From NCBI RefSeq assembly GCF_001983995.1, contig NZ_CP019450.1, forward strand, positions 2,852,001 to 2,916,000: 64,000 nt of DNA, written 5' to 3'. This DNA is from Halioglobus japonicus. GTDB lineage: Bacteria > Pseudomonadota > Gammaproteobacteria > Pseudomonadales > Halieaceae. Position 1 is the first letter of the stretch; each line of letters begins with the position of its first letter. The notes under the pieces are model-generated. The model ran no database searches, was not told the origin of the DNA, and saw only the letters and a program-made list of their open reading frames with translations. Both the position numbers and the translations under genes were made by a program. This document shows positions 37,594-46,307 of this stretch, in pieces.

Positions 37594-38741
37594 TTATACC
37601 TCCAGCGCGCGGAACCCCAGGCTGTCGTCTGCCGCCAGCAGTTTACCCAGCTGTTCGAGTTGCTGACCGGCGTTGCCCAGCATGAAGCTGATCTGCTTGG
37701 CCAGCAGATAGAAGCGATGAATCGGGTACTCGATGTCTGCCCCCATACCGCCGTGCAGATGCTGCGCTGTGCAGACCACGCGATGCGCTGCATCGCATGC
37801 CCACCATTTGGCGGCGCGCACTTCGGCCCGCGCATCCTGGCCATTGCTCAGACGCCACAGGGCCAGCCAGTAAGTTGAGCGAATACCTTCGACGTCGATA
37901 TAGCTGTCGGCCATACGCATGGCCAGGGCCTGAAAGCTGCCCAGGGAAATACCAAACTGTTTGCGCTCGCTGACATATTCGGCCGTGCGCTTCATGGCCT
38001 CTTCAGTAACACCCAGTTGCATGGCGCAGTGGCCGATATTGGCGCGCTCTTCAATCCATGTCAGGATCTCTTCGCCCTGCCCTTCACTACCCAATAGTGC
38101 TTCTCCTGCCACAGCCACCGCATCGAGTGCCAGGTGTGCGGCGCGATCACCGCTAATGCCAACCTCGGCGGCGGTCACGGTCACACCTGAAGTTGCCGTG
38201 GGCACGATGAACACGCTGGTGCTATCGCCGGTGACGGCCGGCACCAGAATAAAGTCTGCTACAGCGCCATCCGGCACCATGGCTTTGCTGCCATCGAGCC
38301 GCCAGCCGTCACCGTCACGGGTTGCTGTCACCTGCGTGGCGATAGCGCTGTTCATGGCAATTTCAGCGATGGCGGCACTGAACTTGGCCTGCCCCGCGCT
38401 CATGGCGCCCAGCAGTTCAGCCTGCTGCGACTCCGTGCCGAACTCTGCAATCGGCAAGCCGGCCAGCACCAGGTTGGCGTAAACCGGAACCGGCGCCACG
38501 CGACGCCCTGTTCCTCGAGGATCAGGCACAGCTCCGTCAGGCCCAGACCGGTACCGCCGGCTGCTTCCGGTACCGCGATACCCAACAACCCCTGCTCAGC
38601 CAGAGTCGTCCACAGGTCGTCATCGTAGGTCGCATCCGTGCGCGAAAATTCCAACAGGAATTCGTCGGTCGCACGATCGGTGAAAATCTGGTGGGCCAGA
38701 TCGCGAATGGCGTTCTGATCTTCGTTGAACTGAAAATCCAT
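37594..38741 (-). CDS. Acyl-CoA dehydrogenase, ChsE-like partner, one-base frameshift
   Basis: Two frames unite into a 382-residue dehydrogenase. The N-terminal helical part starts MDFQFNEDQNAIRDLAHQIF and includes GLLGIAVPEAAGGTGLGLTE. The middle and C-terminal domains hold DGSKAMVPDGAVADFILVPA, ERKQFGISLGSFQALAMRMAD and LHGGMGADIEYPIHRFYL. The break is at three C on the plus strand (38506-38508), three G in the gene; a fourth gives LEEQGRRVAPVPVY. The enzyme oxidises acyl-CoA at C2-C3 with FAD. Its placement beside TetR and across from a second dehydrogenase fits a ChsE1/ChsE2-type heteromer. It follows the TetR gene by 11 bases, probably on one transcript. Confidence 0.82.
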
Positions 38742-38752
38742 GGTTGGGTGCC

Positions 38753-39457
38753 TCAGTGTGTTCTGGCCATACCGGCCAGGTTGCTCGTGTAAGTCAATTT
38801 GTCTGGATTGGGTTGCTCAAGGAACAATGCCCGGTAAAACATAGTGGTCAACAATTCAGCAAATTCCGCTTCGCTGAGTTTCGCCGCCCGCAGCGTCTTG
38901 CTCTCGTTGATAAAGTATTCGCGGATCAGTCCTTCACCAATGCCTGCCAGTGAATAGGCCACCATCAGCGCCTGATGGCGTTTAAACGTCACCTCGGGAA
39001 AGAGACCCGGCATCAGGTTCACCAGCCACATCAATTGTTCTCGGTATTGCTCGCGCAGCATTTGCGAGAATTCAGAATCTTCATCTGCCATTTGCAGCAA
39101 GCAGCGCATGACGCCGGGGCGGCGGGCATAGTTCTTCACGATCAGCAGGTTGTAGGCGTAGATACGGCCATACCAGTCGCCCTTTTCTACGTCCTGCTCC
39201 ACCAGTGCCGGGTCGTGAATAGCACGCGCAAAATTGGTCAGCACTTCGACAGTCAGGGACTTGAGGTCCTTGAAATAGTGATAGAACAAGCCCTGGGCCA
39301 TACCCGCCTCGCGGGTGACATCCGCAATGCGCATCTTGTGATAACCCTCGCGCTCGAGCACTGCCATGCAAGCGTCCATCAGGCGCGCACGCGCCTTCTC
39401 ACCCTTGGCACTAAGCGGCTTGCCCTCAGCTTGTTCTGGTTTAGCCCTGCGATTCAT
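38753..39457 (-). CDS. TetR-family transcriptional regulator
   Basis: ATG 39457 gives 234 residues; longer frames would run through the operator. The DNA-binding domain starts RARLMDACMAVLEREGYHKM, with the helix-turn-helix IADVTREAGMAQGLFYHYFKDLKSL at about residues 45-70. The C-terminal ligand domain is helical (LLIVKNYARRPGVMRCLLQM). It sits in a divergent arrangement with an acyl-CoA dehydrogenase gene and shares its transcript with the other one. Repression of both catabolic operons until an acyl-CoA ligand binds is the likely logic. Confidence 0.9.
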   Translation of the reverse strand: MNRRAKPEQAEGKPLSAKGEKARARLMDACMAVLEREGYHKMRIADVTREAGMAQGLFYHYFKDLKSLTVEVLTNFARAIHDPALVEQDVEKGDWYGRIYAYNLLIVKNYARRPGVMRCLLQMADEDSEFSQMLREQYREQLMWLVNLMPGLFPEVTFKRHQALMVAYSLAGIGEGLIREYFINESKTLRAAKLSEAEFAELLTTMFYRALFLEQPNPDKLTYTSNLAGMARTH

Positions 39458-39470
39458 GGGTACAAAATAG

Positions 39471-39492
39471 TTGAATTTGAATTCAAATTCAA
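39471..39492. promoter_or_regulatory. Perfect 22-bp palindromic operator
   Basis: TTGAATTTGAA is followed immediately by its exact reverse complement, with no spacer. It lies 13 bases upstream of the tetR start and 34 bases upstream of the divergent dehydrogenase start. Length, symmetry and position are those of a TetR dimer site serving both directions. Confidence 0.85.
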
Positions 39493-39498
39493 TATTAT
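39471..39498 (+). promoter_or_regulatory. Sigma-70 promoter overlapping the operator
   Basis: TTGAAT (39471-39476) and TATTAT (39493-39498) are separated by 16 bases, and the palindrome fills the -35 box and the spacer. A repressor bound there would block the polymerase. It drives the dehydrogenase-hydratase-aldolase operon. Confidence 0.65.
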
Positions 39499-39526
39499 TG
39501 TGGCAATCCGATTGGAGGAACTTTTG

Positions 39527-40699
39527 ATGTTTGTCGACTACACAGATTCCCAGAAAGAACTTCGCCGCGAATTCCGCGCCTATTTCACCGACCTGATCAA
39601 GCCGGAATATCACGAGGAGTTACGCAATGCCGAAAGCGGCGACCTCTACAAAGAGCTGATCCTGCAGCAGGGTAAAGATCAAATGCTCGCCGTAGGCTGG
39701 CCTGAAGAATATGGCGGCCGTGGCCTGACTGAATCGGAACAGCTGATTCGCTACGAAGAAGCCCTCCTCGCCAATGCCCCTACCCCTTTCGTTACCTTGA
39801 ACACCGTCGGCCCGGCGATCATGAGCAGCGGCACCGAAGAACAGAAAAAGCGCTTCCTGCCGGGCATTGCCTCTGGAGAGATGCACTTTGCGATTGGCTA
39901 TACCGAGCCCAGCGCCGGCACCGATCTAGCCGCACTGACCACATCTGCGGTGAAGAAAGATGACCACTACCTTGTCAACGGCAGCAAGATTTTTACCAGT
40001 GGCGCCGAGGGTGCTGACTACGTCTGGCTGGCGGCGCGCACCGACACCGATGCGCCCAAGCACAAAGGCATCTCCATTCTGATTTCAGAAACTTCAGACC
40101 CCGGCTTCTCCAGAGGATCGATTCACACCATGGGTGGCGTGCACACCAACGTGACTTACTACGAAGACGTGAAAGTGCCCCTGGACATGATTATCGGTAA
40201 GGAAAACGGCGGTTGGCGCCTGATTACCGAACAGCTGAATCACGAACGTATCGGCCTGGCCGCCTGGGGCATTCAGGCCTGGAAGCTGTTCCGGGACGCC
40301 ATGCAGTGGGCGCGCGAGACCAAAGGCAGGGATGGCCAGCGTGTCATCGACGATCCGCTGGCGCAGCGCAATCTGGCAGAGGTTTATTCACATCTCGAGG
40401 CTATGCGAGTGATGAACGCGCGTATGTCCTGGCAGCTCGATCAGCACGAGATGAACCCGGTTTTCCCCTCCGCTATCAAAGTGTATTCCACCGAAATCAT
40501 GCTCGAGATCTGCCGCCTGCTAATGGAAGTCGTCGGCCCGCACGCCCTGCTGACGGGCACTGCCGAAGGCACCGCACTGCACGGAAATCTCGAGCACGAG
40601 CATCGCCGAGCCACCATTAACACCTTTGGCGGCGGCGTAGTGGAAGTACTGCGCGGTCTGGTAGCCACCCACGGTCTGGGCATGCCCCAGCACCGCTAA
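39527..40699 (+). CDS. Acyl-CoA dehydrogenase, ChsE-like
   Basis: From ATG 39527 (TTGGAGG box) the protein has 390 residues. Features are FRAYFTDLIKPEYHEEL, GWPEEYGGRGLTESEQLIRYEE, FAIGYTEPSAGTDLAALTTSA (flavin site) and a C-terminal domain with LLMEVVGPHALLTGTAEGTA and the ending HRRATINTFGGGVVEVLRGLVA. The size is close to FadE29 (ChsE2) of Mycobacterium. With the dehydrogenase on the opposite strand it probably forms a mixed tetramer acting on a short steroid side-chain CoA ester. It is first in an operon with two hydratase subunits and an aldolase. Confidence 0.88.
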   Translation: MFVDYTDSQKELRREFRAYFTDLIKPEYHEELRNAESGDLYKELILQQGKDQMLAVGWPEEYGGRGLTESEQLIRYEEALLANAPTPFVTLNTVGPAIMSSGTEEQKKRFLPGIASGEMHFAIGYTEPSAGTDLAALTTSAVKKDDHYLVNGSKIFTSGAEGADYVWLAARTDTDAPKHKGISILISETSDPGFSRGSIHTMGGVHTNVTYYEDVKVPLDMIIGKENGGWRLITEQLNHERIGLAAWGIQAWKLFRDAMQWARETKGRDGQRVIDDPLAQRNLAEVYSHLEAMRVMNARMSWQLDQHEMNPVFPSAIKVYSTEIMLEICRLLMEVVGPHALLTGTAEGTALHGNLEHEHRRATINTFGGGVVEVLRGLVATHGLGMPQHR

Positions 40700-40727
40700 A
40701 CAAAAAAAGCACCCAAGGATCGGCACT

Positions 40728-41687
40728 ATGACGCCTGAAGAAATAAAAGCCTTTGAAGACCAGGTCTACGCCTATGTAGGCAAGCGGGTCTGCACGGCAA
40801 CCCCGGCCAAGGACGCCGTTAACGACACCATGATTCGCCATTGGACCGAAGTCATGGGTGACACCAACCCGGCCTATACGAACCCGGAGTGGGCTGCCCA
40901 GAGCGCCCGCGGTAAAACTATCGCACCTCCTGCGATGATGTACGTGTGGAACCAGGAGGGCTACGCGGTGGCCAGTACCGGCCGCCCGTCCGACGCGCAA
41001 TCTGATCTGGTTCAGCTGTTTAACGACAATGGCTATACCGGCGTACTGGGCACGAACGTCAAGCAGGAGTACTTCGCTGAGGCCAGTCCCGGCGACCAGA
41101 TCGTTATGGAAATGGTGATAGACACCATTTCAGAGCGAAAGGCCACCGCACGCGGCACCGGTTATTTCTACGAAACTCTCGCCACTTTCAGCAATCAGGA
41201 TGGTGTCAAGCTCGGCACCCAGCGGTTCCGGGTACTCAAGTTCATCCCTCAGGAGCAGCCTGCCGCAGCCAAGAGCGACAGCGCCCTGGAAGTACCGACC
41301 CGTATCGCCTCGCCCCGTGGCCACGACAACAAGTGGTGGTGGGAGGCCTGCGATGAGGGCCGCGTTATGATCCAGCGCTGCACGAGTTGCCAGACCCTGC
41401 GTCACCCTCCCCGCCCCATGTGTGGCGAGTGTCAGTCCACCGAGTGGGATGCCATTGAGTCGACCCTGGATGGCGAAGTGCTTTCTTTCACCTGCCTGCG
41501 CCACCCGGCCATTCCGGGTTACCCGAAGGATCCGATCTGTGCCGTCATCAAACTTGATGAGGGCACGCATCTGGTCGCCAACGTCGTGGGCTGCGAATAC
41601 GACGACGTCAGTATCGGCATGCGTCTCAAGGGCAAAGTTGAACAGGTCGACGAAAAGACCATGCTGCCCCAATTCTACCCGGCATAA
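40728..41687 (+). CDS. Hydratase subunit with hotdog plus DUF35 domains (ChsH2-like)
   Basis: A 319-residue fusion. Residues about 1-170 form a MaoC/FAS1-DH-like hotdog domain (NDTMIRHWTEVMGDTNPAYTNP, IAPPAMMYVWNQEG). Residues about 195-319 form a DUF35 domain with a zinc ribbon, CTSCQTLRHPPRPMCGEC, then an OB fold (GEVLSFTCLRHPAIPGYPKDP). This is the same domain order as ChsH2 of the mycobacterial cholesterol-degradation pathway, which pairs with a catalytic ChsH1 and docks the Ltp2 aldolase through DUF35. Both putative partners follow immediately here. Confidence 0.88.
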   Translation: MTPEEIKAFEDQVYAYVGKRVCTATPAKDAVNDTMIRHWTEVMGDTNPAYTNPEWAAQSARGKTIAPPAMMYVWNQEGYAVASTGRPSDAQSDLVQLFNDNGYTGVLGTNVKQEYFAEASPGDQIVMEMVIDTISERKATARGTGYFYETLATFSNQDGVKLGTQRFRVLKFIPQEQPAAAKSDSALEVPTRIASPRGHDNKWWWEACDEGRVMIQRCTSCQTLRHPPRPMCGECQSTEWDAIESTLDGEVLSFTCLRHPAIPGYPKDPICAVIKLDEGTHLVANVVGCEYDDVSIGMRLKGKVEQVDEKTMLPQFYPA

Positions 41688-41701
41688 GGAGCGACGAAAC
41701 A

Positions 41702-42133
41702 ATGAGTGAGTATCAAACACTGAATTTCGCCGACGTCAGTGTCGGCGACTCCCTGCCCGAGCAGGATATCGACATTACCTCTGGCCTGGTGGTGTCCGGC
41801 GCCCTCGCGACCCGCGACTACGAGCCGGTGCATCACGACAAATCCGTGGCGCAGGCGGCGGGCCTGCCAGATGTTTTCATGAACATCTTGACCAGCCAGG
41901 CCCTCATGACCCGCTTTGCCACCGACTGGAGCGGCCCCGAGGCCGTGGTCAAGTCCCTGGACATCAAACTGGGTGCGCCCAATGTGCCCGGCATGGTCAT
42001 GAAAGTCACCGGTCAGGTAACGGCAAAGGACGGAGACAGCGGCGTGATTGATATCGCTGTCACCGGCGAAAACAATATCTGGGGCATGCACATGGCGGGC
42101 ACCGTACAACTGGCATTGCCGCAGGGAGCATAA
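41702..42133 (+). CDS. MaoC-like enoyl-CoA hydratase subunit (ChsH1-like)
   Basis: A 143-residue single hotdog domain. The catalytic motif is TRDYEPVHHD, with aspartate and histidine five positions apart as in ChsH1, followed by GLPDVFMNILTSQALMTRFATDWSG. It should form a heteromer with the preceding ChsH2-like subunit and hydrate the double bond made by the dehydrogenases. The genes lie 14 bases apart, and the aldolase gene starts three bases after this stop. Confidence 0.87.
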   Translation: MSEYQTLNFADVSVGDSLPEQDIDITSGLVVSGALATRDYEPVHHDKSVAQAAGLPDVFMNILTSQALMTRFATDWSGPEAVVKSLDIKLGAPNVPGMVMKVTGQVTAKDGDSGVIDIAVTGENNIWGMHMAGTVQLALPQGA

Positions 42134-42136
42134 GAC

Positions 42137-43312
42137 ATGGTTGCAAACATCAATGGTAAAGCGGCCATCGTTGGGGTCGGCAACACCGAATTCAGCAAAG
42201 ACTCCGGTGTATCTGAACTCAACCTTGCAGTGACCGCGATCAAAAACGCCCTCGACGATGCGGGCCTCAAGCCCACGGACATCGACGGCTTCGCGACGTT
42301 CACTATGGACAACAACGACGAAGTTGAGGTTGCCCGAGCATTGGGTTGCGGCGATATCAACTTCTGGGGTCGCGCGCACTACGGCGGCGGCGCCGCCACC
42401 GGTTCGCTGCAGCAGGCGGTCATGGCAGTTGCGACTGGCATGGCTGAGTGTGTCGCGGTGTTCCGTGCCCTGAACGGCCGCTCCGGTCATCGCTATTCCG
42501 AGGGTGTATCCGGTCAAATCCTCACCGCAGATGCGATTCATTGGGGCTGGTATATGCCCTATGGCCTGCTGACGCCCGCATCGTGGACCGCCATGATTAC
42601 CAAGCGCTGGATGCACCGCACCGGTGTCACCAAAGATGCTTTGTTCGAGGTCGCCAAAACAACCCGCGATTACGCGGTGAACAATCCCAATGCGTTTTTC
42701 CATGGCAAAGCGCTGACTCGCGAAGATTATGACAACGCCCGCATGATTGCCGATCCGCTGCAGTTGTTTGACTGCTGCCAGGAGAGCGATGGTGCCTCTG
42801 CCGTGATTGTCACTACACCAGAGCGTGCTCGCGACCTCAAGCAACCCGCGGTCGTCGTCAAAGGCGTTGCGGCGGCGTTCGGCGCTGACCAGGAGCAGAT
42901 GACGTCGTTCTATCGCGAAGAATTCTCCAACGTCGAAGAGCACCGTATCGCGGCTCGTAAGTGCTATGAAATGAGCGACCTGACCGCAGACGACGTCGAT
43001 GCGGCGGTGTTTTACGACGCCTTCACACCCAACGTACTACTGCAGATGGAAGCCTGGCAATTCTGTGAGTTTGGCGGTGCCGGTGATTTTGTCCTCGGCG
43101 GCGCCATGCGGCCGGAAGGTCGCTTGCCCACCAACACCCACGGTGGGCAGCTCTCTGAAGCCTATATCCACGGTGTTAACGGCATCGTTGAGGCCACGCG
43201 ACTGGCCCGCGGCCAATCGGTCAACCAGCCCAACAAGGACGTGAACCATGTGCTGGTCACTTCCGGCGTAGGCGTTCCCACCGGTGGCGCCATCCTCGGC
43301 AAACTGGACTGA
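42137..43312 (+). CDS. Thiolase-fold aldolase / lipid-transfer protein (Ltp2-like)
   Basis: A 391-residue thiolase-superfamily protein (AAIVGVGNTEFSKDSG… to GVPTGGAILGKLD). Where classical thiolases have the nucleophilic cysteine it reads HYGGGAATGSLQQA, and where the second catalytic cysteine is expected it reads VTSGVGVPTGGA. Both cysteines are therefore absent, as in Ltp2-type retro-aldolases. With the DUF35-bearing hydratase it would release propionyl-CoA from a hydroxylated steroid side-chain CoA ester. Last gene of the operon; a terminator follows. Confidence 0.85.
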   Translation: MVANINGKAAIVGVGNTEFSKDSGVSELNLAVTAIKNALDDAGLKPTDIDGFATFTMDNNDEVEVARALGCGDINFWGRAHYGGGAATGSLQQAVMAVATGMAECVAVFRALNGRSGHRYSEGVSGQILTADAIHWGWYMPYGLLTPASWTAMITKRWMHRTGVTKDALFEVAKTTRDYAVNNPNAFFHGKALTREDYDNARMIADPLQLFDCCQESDGASAVIVTTPERARDLKQPAVVVKGVAAAFGADQEQMTSFYREEFSNVEEHRIAARKCYEMSDLTADDVDAAVFYDAFTPNVLLQMEAWQFCEFGGAGDFVLGGAMRPEGRLPTNTHGGQLSEAYIHGVNGIVEATRLARGQSVNQPNKDVNHVLVTSGVGVPTGGAILGKLD

Positions 43313-43339
43313 AAACTTAGCAGGCAACGCAACCTGAAC

Positions 43340-43368
43340 ACGGCGCAGTGAGAACCGCGCCGTTTTTC
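43340..43368 (+). terminator. Rho-independent terminator of the hydratase-aldolase operon
   Basis: ACGGCGC pairs with GCGCCGT across a ten-base loop, followed by a TTTT run and CTT. It lies 27 bases after the aldolase stop. Confidence 0.8.
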
Positions 43369-43477
43369 TTAGTGGGCCGGGGGCTGAAATCGCCGCTCCA
43401 CCAACGTTTATCGATGCCCGTAGCGCTCAAAACGCCGCCACTGATCTGAACCTCGCTGCACCTGCGTAATTAACTGT

Positions 43478-43981
43478 ATGCGCGCCCCGATTCTGTCCCA
43501 TATATTTGTTGCCCTGCTCTTGCTGAGCCCAGGGGCTCTACTGGCTGTGGATGTGGGTCAACGCCCTCCTTCGCTACAGCTACCCTCCCTGACTGACACT
43601 CAACAAATCGTATCCCTTGATGATTTCTCCGGCAAGGTTGTTTACCTGGATTTCTGGGCATCCTGGTGCGGCCCCTGCCGTGTTTCCCTGCCTGCGCTCA
43701 ACCGCATCTACGCCGAACTGCAGAGCCAGGGGCTGGTTGTTGTCGCCGTGAACGTGGATGCCGAAACAGAGGATGCGCAGGCATTTCTCGCGCGCTATCC
43801 GGTGGACTATGAAGTCCTGCTCGATCCAGAGGGAAACAGCCCGGCCGACTTTGAGATCCTCGGAATGCCCACCGCGTTCTACATTGACCGCAACGGCGTT
43901 GTGCGCGGCGTGCACACCGGGTTTCGCAAGAACGACGAACAAAAGGTACGCGCCACGCTAATGGAGTTACTCAACGAATGA
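43478..43981 (+). CDS. TlpA/ResA-like thioredoxin, exported
   Basis: A 167-residue protein with a signal peptide (MRAPILSHIFVALLLLSPGAL…) and a TlpA-type thioredoxin fold: DFSGKVVYLDFWASWCGPCRVSLPAL carries the redox pair CGPC, and GMPTAFYIDRNGVVRGVHTGF carries the cis-proline. It works in the periplasm as a thiol reductant or oxidant, typically for cytochrome c or metal-site maturation. It begins a four-gene run with DUF4266, DUF3570 and ApbE; its stop overlaps the DUF4266 start. Confidence 0.9.
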   Translation: MRAPILSHIFVALLLLSPGALLAVDVGQRPPSLQLPSLTDTQQIVSLDDFSGKVVYLDFWASWCGPCRVSLPALNRIYAELQSQGLVVVAVNVDAETEDAQAFLARYPVDYEVLLDPEGNSPADFEILGMPTAFYIDRNGVVRGVHTGFRKNDEQKVRATLMELLNE

Positions 43982-44190
43982 AACGGCTGCTGCTGATACT
44001 GCTTCTGCCTCTCCCCATGGGCTGCGCCACCAGTGAGGTGCAACCCTGGGAGCGGGGTTATCTCGCCAAACCTGAGATGCAGCTCAATGCCGACCCGCGC
44101 GAGTCAGCACTCCAGGCGCAGATCCACTACAGCAAGGAAGCGTCCAGTGGCGGCGCCGGGGCAGCCGGTGGTGGCTGTGGCTGCAACTAG
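43978..44190 (+). CDS. DUF4266 small lipoprotein with CGC tail
   Basis: A 70-residue protein. A lipobox (LPMGCATS) makes it a lipoprotein. The core WERGYLAKPEMQLNADP is the DUF4266 signature, and the end is glycine-rich with GGGCGCN. The two C-terminal cysteines next to a TlpA-type oxidoreductase gene suggest a thiol or metal site. The function is unknown. The start overlaps the tlpA-like stop (ATGA). Confidence 0.85.
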   Translation: MKRLLLILLLPLPMGCATSEVQPWERGYLAKPEMQLNADPRESALQAQIHYSKEASSGGAGAAGGGCGCN

Positions 44191-44201
44191 GACTGCGGCG
44201 C

Positions 44202-45353
44202 ATGCGTGACACTGACAACCCCAGGCTACTGGCACTCACGTCCAGTGCCCTGCTACTCCCCGCTTATACACCCGTCGCAAATGCCGACGCGCCGCCAGAG
44301 GTGGCGGAAGCCGGCATTCGCTATAGCAAATATCAGGAAGATGATCTGTCCAGGAACAAGGTGATCCTTGGCAGCAATGAGCGCTATGACATCGACATCT
44401 ATCAGGCCCATCTCCTGACCCCGATTGCCGATGACTGGTCATTTGCCCTGGATGTACAGCGCGAACACATGAGCGGCGCCTCGCCCTGGTTTGTGGGCGA
44501 AACCGCGGATGGCGGCGCAGCGGTATTCATGAGCGGCGCCAGCATTTCCGATACCCGCACCTACGTAGGCACCACCACGCGCTACTACATGCCGCGGGGC
44601 AACGCGGGTCTCCAGCTGGGCTACTCCGATGAGGACGATTATCGCTCCAAATCCATTGGCCTTGACGGCGCCTGGAACAACAGCGACAACTCACGCACCT
44701 GGAGCGGCGCTGTGTCGTACGCAGACGACGACATCTCCCCTACCCAGGGCACCATCCCCACCAATGTTGAAGATGAGCAAAAGGATACCGCTTCAGCCTG
44801 GTTTGGCATGACCCAGATTCTCAGCCAGACGGCACTGGTTCGTCTCGGCCTGAGCTATTCCGTATCCAATGGCTACCTGAGCGACCCCTACAAGCTGCTT
44901 GACCAGCGCCCCGACCGTCGCAGCAGAACCACTGCCAGCGCGTCCTGGCGGAAATTCCTGATTGCACCCGACGCTGCACTGCATATCGATTATCGCTACT
45001 ACAGCGACAACTGGGATATCGATTCACATACGCTGCGCGGTGAATGGCATCAGACCCTGGGACGATTCTCACTCGTGCCCTATGTTCGCTACTACAGCCA
45101 AAGTGAGGCCGATTTTTTCAGCGTAATCGCAGATCCCGCTCAGCGTTACTTCAGCGACGACTACCGACTGTCATCGTTCGGCGCGGTGACCCTCGGAGCG
45201 AGACTGGTCGCCAGTATGAACAACTGGCGCGTCACCGTCGCCGGCGAACGCTATCGCTCTGACAATAGCTGGAGCCTCTATGGTGGCGAGGAGGCACCTG
45301 CGCTGGTGGATTTCTGGCGTGCGACACTGGCTCTGGACTACCGTTTCGAGTAA
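44202..45353 (+). CDS. DUF3570 predicted outer-membrane beta-barrel protein
   Basis: A 383-residue protein with a hydrophobic N-terminal segment serving as signal peptide (LLALTSSALLLPAYTPVANA). The rest is strand-rich: IRYSKYQEDD, VILGSNERYDIDIYQAHLLTPI, WSFALDVQREHMSGASPW, with repeated aromatic-polar alternation ending in LDYRFE, a classic barrel C terminus. This matches DUF3570. In this family the gene is regularly found with DUF4266 and ApbE genes. The role is unknown; an outer-membrane complex is my inference. Confidence 0.85.
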   Translation: MRDTDNPRLLALTSSALLLPAYTPVANADAPPEVAEAGIRYSKYQEDDLSRNKVILGSNERYDIDIYQAHLLTPIADDWSFALDVQREHMSGASPWFVGETADGGAAVFMSGASISDTRTYVGTTTRYYMPRGNAGLQLGYSDEDDYRSKSIGLDGAWNNSDNSRTWSGAVSYADDDISPTQGTIPTNVEDEQKDTASAWFGMTQILSQTALVRLGLSYSVSNGYLSDPYKLLDQRPDRRSRTTASASWRKFLIAPDAALHIDYRYYSDNWDIDSHTLRGEWHQTLGRFSLVPYVRYYSQSEADFFSVIADPAQRYFSDDYRLSSFGAVTLGARLVASMNNWRVTVAGERYRSDNSWSLYGGEEAPALVDFWRATLALDYRFE

Positions 45354-45377
45354 CCACCCCGGGCGTATAATGCCAAT

Positions 45378-46307
45378 ATGCCTTTTCGCACCGAACATCG
45401 TTTCAAGGCCATGGGCGGCCCCTGCACTGTCTTCATAGACAGCCATACGCCCCTGCATACATCAGTCCTACTCGGGCTGGAGGCGGAAATCGGACGCCTG
45501 GAGCAAAAGTATTCCCGCTACCGAACCGACAGCCTGTTGTCTACCATCAACGCCGCGGCGGGCCAACCCGCACCCATCGCCATTGACCCTGAAACCGCAG
45601 GGCTATGCGCTTATCTCGACCAACTCTACCAACAGAGTCGGGGTCGGTTCGATGCCACGTCAGGGATTTTGCGCCGCGCCTGGGACTTTCGCAGTGGTAC
45701 TGTACCGGCGGCCAGCGCTGTTGAAGCACTACTGCCGCTGATCGACTGGCCCTCAGTGGAATGGGATGACCATGGCATACGGCTACCGCGGCCAGGCATG
45801 GAGTTGGACCTGGGTGGGCTGGTCAAGGAATATGCCGTGGATTGCGGCATCCGCTATCTCGCCGAACAAGGGGTTCAGCATGCGCTACTGGATATGGCCG
45901 GCGATCTGGCCGCGCTCGGCCCGCAGGGTGATGGTCTGCCATGGTCCGTAGCGATTACCCATCCTCGCTCCCCTGGATCGTCCTGTGCGACCCTGCCGAT
46001 GACCAATCTGCGCCTGGCGAGCAGCGGTGACTATGAACGCTGCATGATCATTGACGGTGTTCGCTACAGCCACCACCTGAATCCAACCACCGGTTTGCCC
46101 GTGCGGGGCCTGATCGCCGCATCAGTACAGGGAGAGCAGTGTATGGTTGCAGGCAGTGTTGCTACCGTGGCCATGCTCGCACCTGACAGGGAGTCGGCAC
46201 TTACATGGCTGCGGGAGAGTGGCCTTCCATGGTGCGCTGTGGACAGCGAACTGCAGGTTCACGGCCCATTAGGCACCCCTGACACTAGAGCAAGCGCAGG
46301 TAAGTGA
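45378..46307 (+). CDS. FAD:protein FMN transferase (ApbE family)
   Basis: A 309-residue ApbE protein without a signal peptide or lipobox. Motifs are EHRFKAMGGPCTVFID, FDATSGILRRAWDF, MELDLGGLVKEYAVD and HHLNPTTGLPVRGL. The enzyme attaches FMN covalently to threonine or serine of target proteins, or hydrolyses FAD. No clear flavinylation target (D-x-x-[SGA]-T) is evident in the three preceding gene products. It is the last gene of the module and overlaps the convergent cytochrome lipoprotein gene by 23 bases. Confidence 0.88.
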   Translation: MPFRTEHRFKAMGGPCTVFIDSHTPLHTSVLLGLEAEIGRLEQKYSRYRTDSLLSTINAAAGQPAPIAIDPETAGLCAYLDQLYQQSRGRFDATSGILRRAWDFRSGTVPAASAVEALLPLIDWPSVEWDDHGIRLPRPGMELDLGGLVKEYAVDCGIRYLAEQGVQHALLDMAGDLAALGPQGDGLPWSVAITHPRSPGSSCATLPMTNLRLASSGDYERCMIIDGVRYSHHLNPTTGLPVRGLIAASVQGEQCMVAGSVATVAMLAPDRESALTWLRESGLPWCAVDSELQVHGPLGTPDTRASAGK

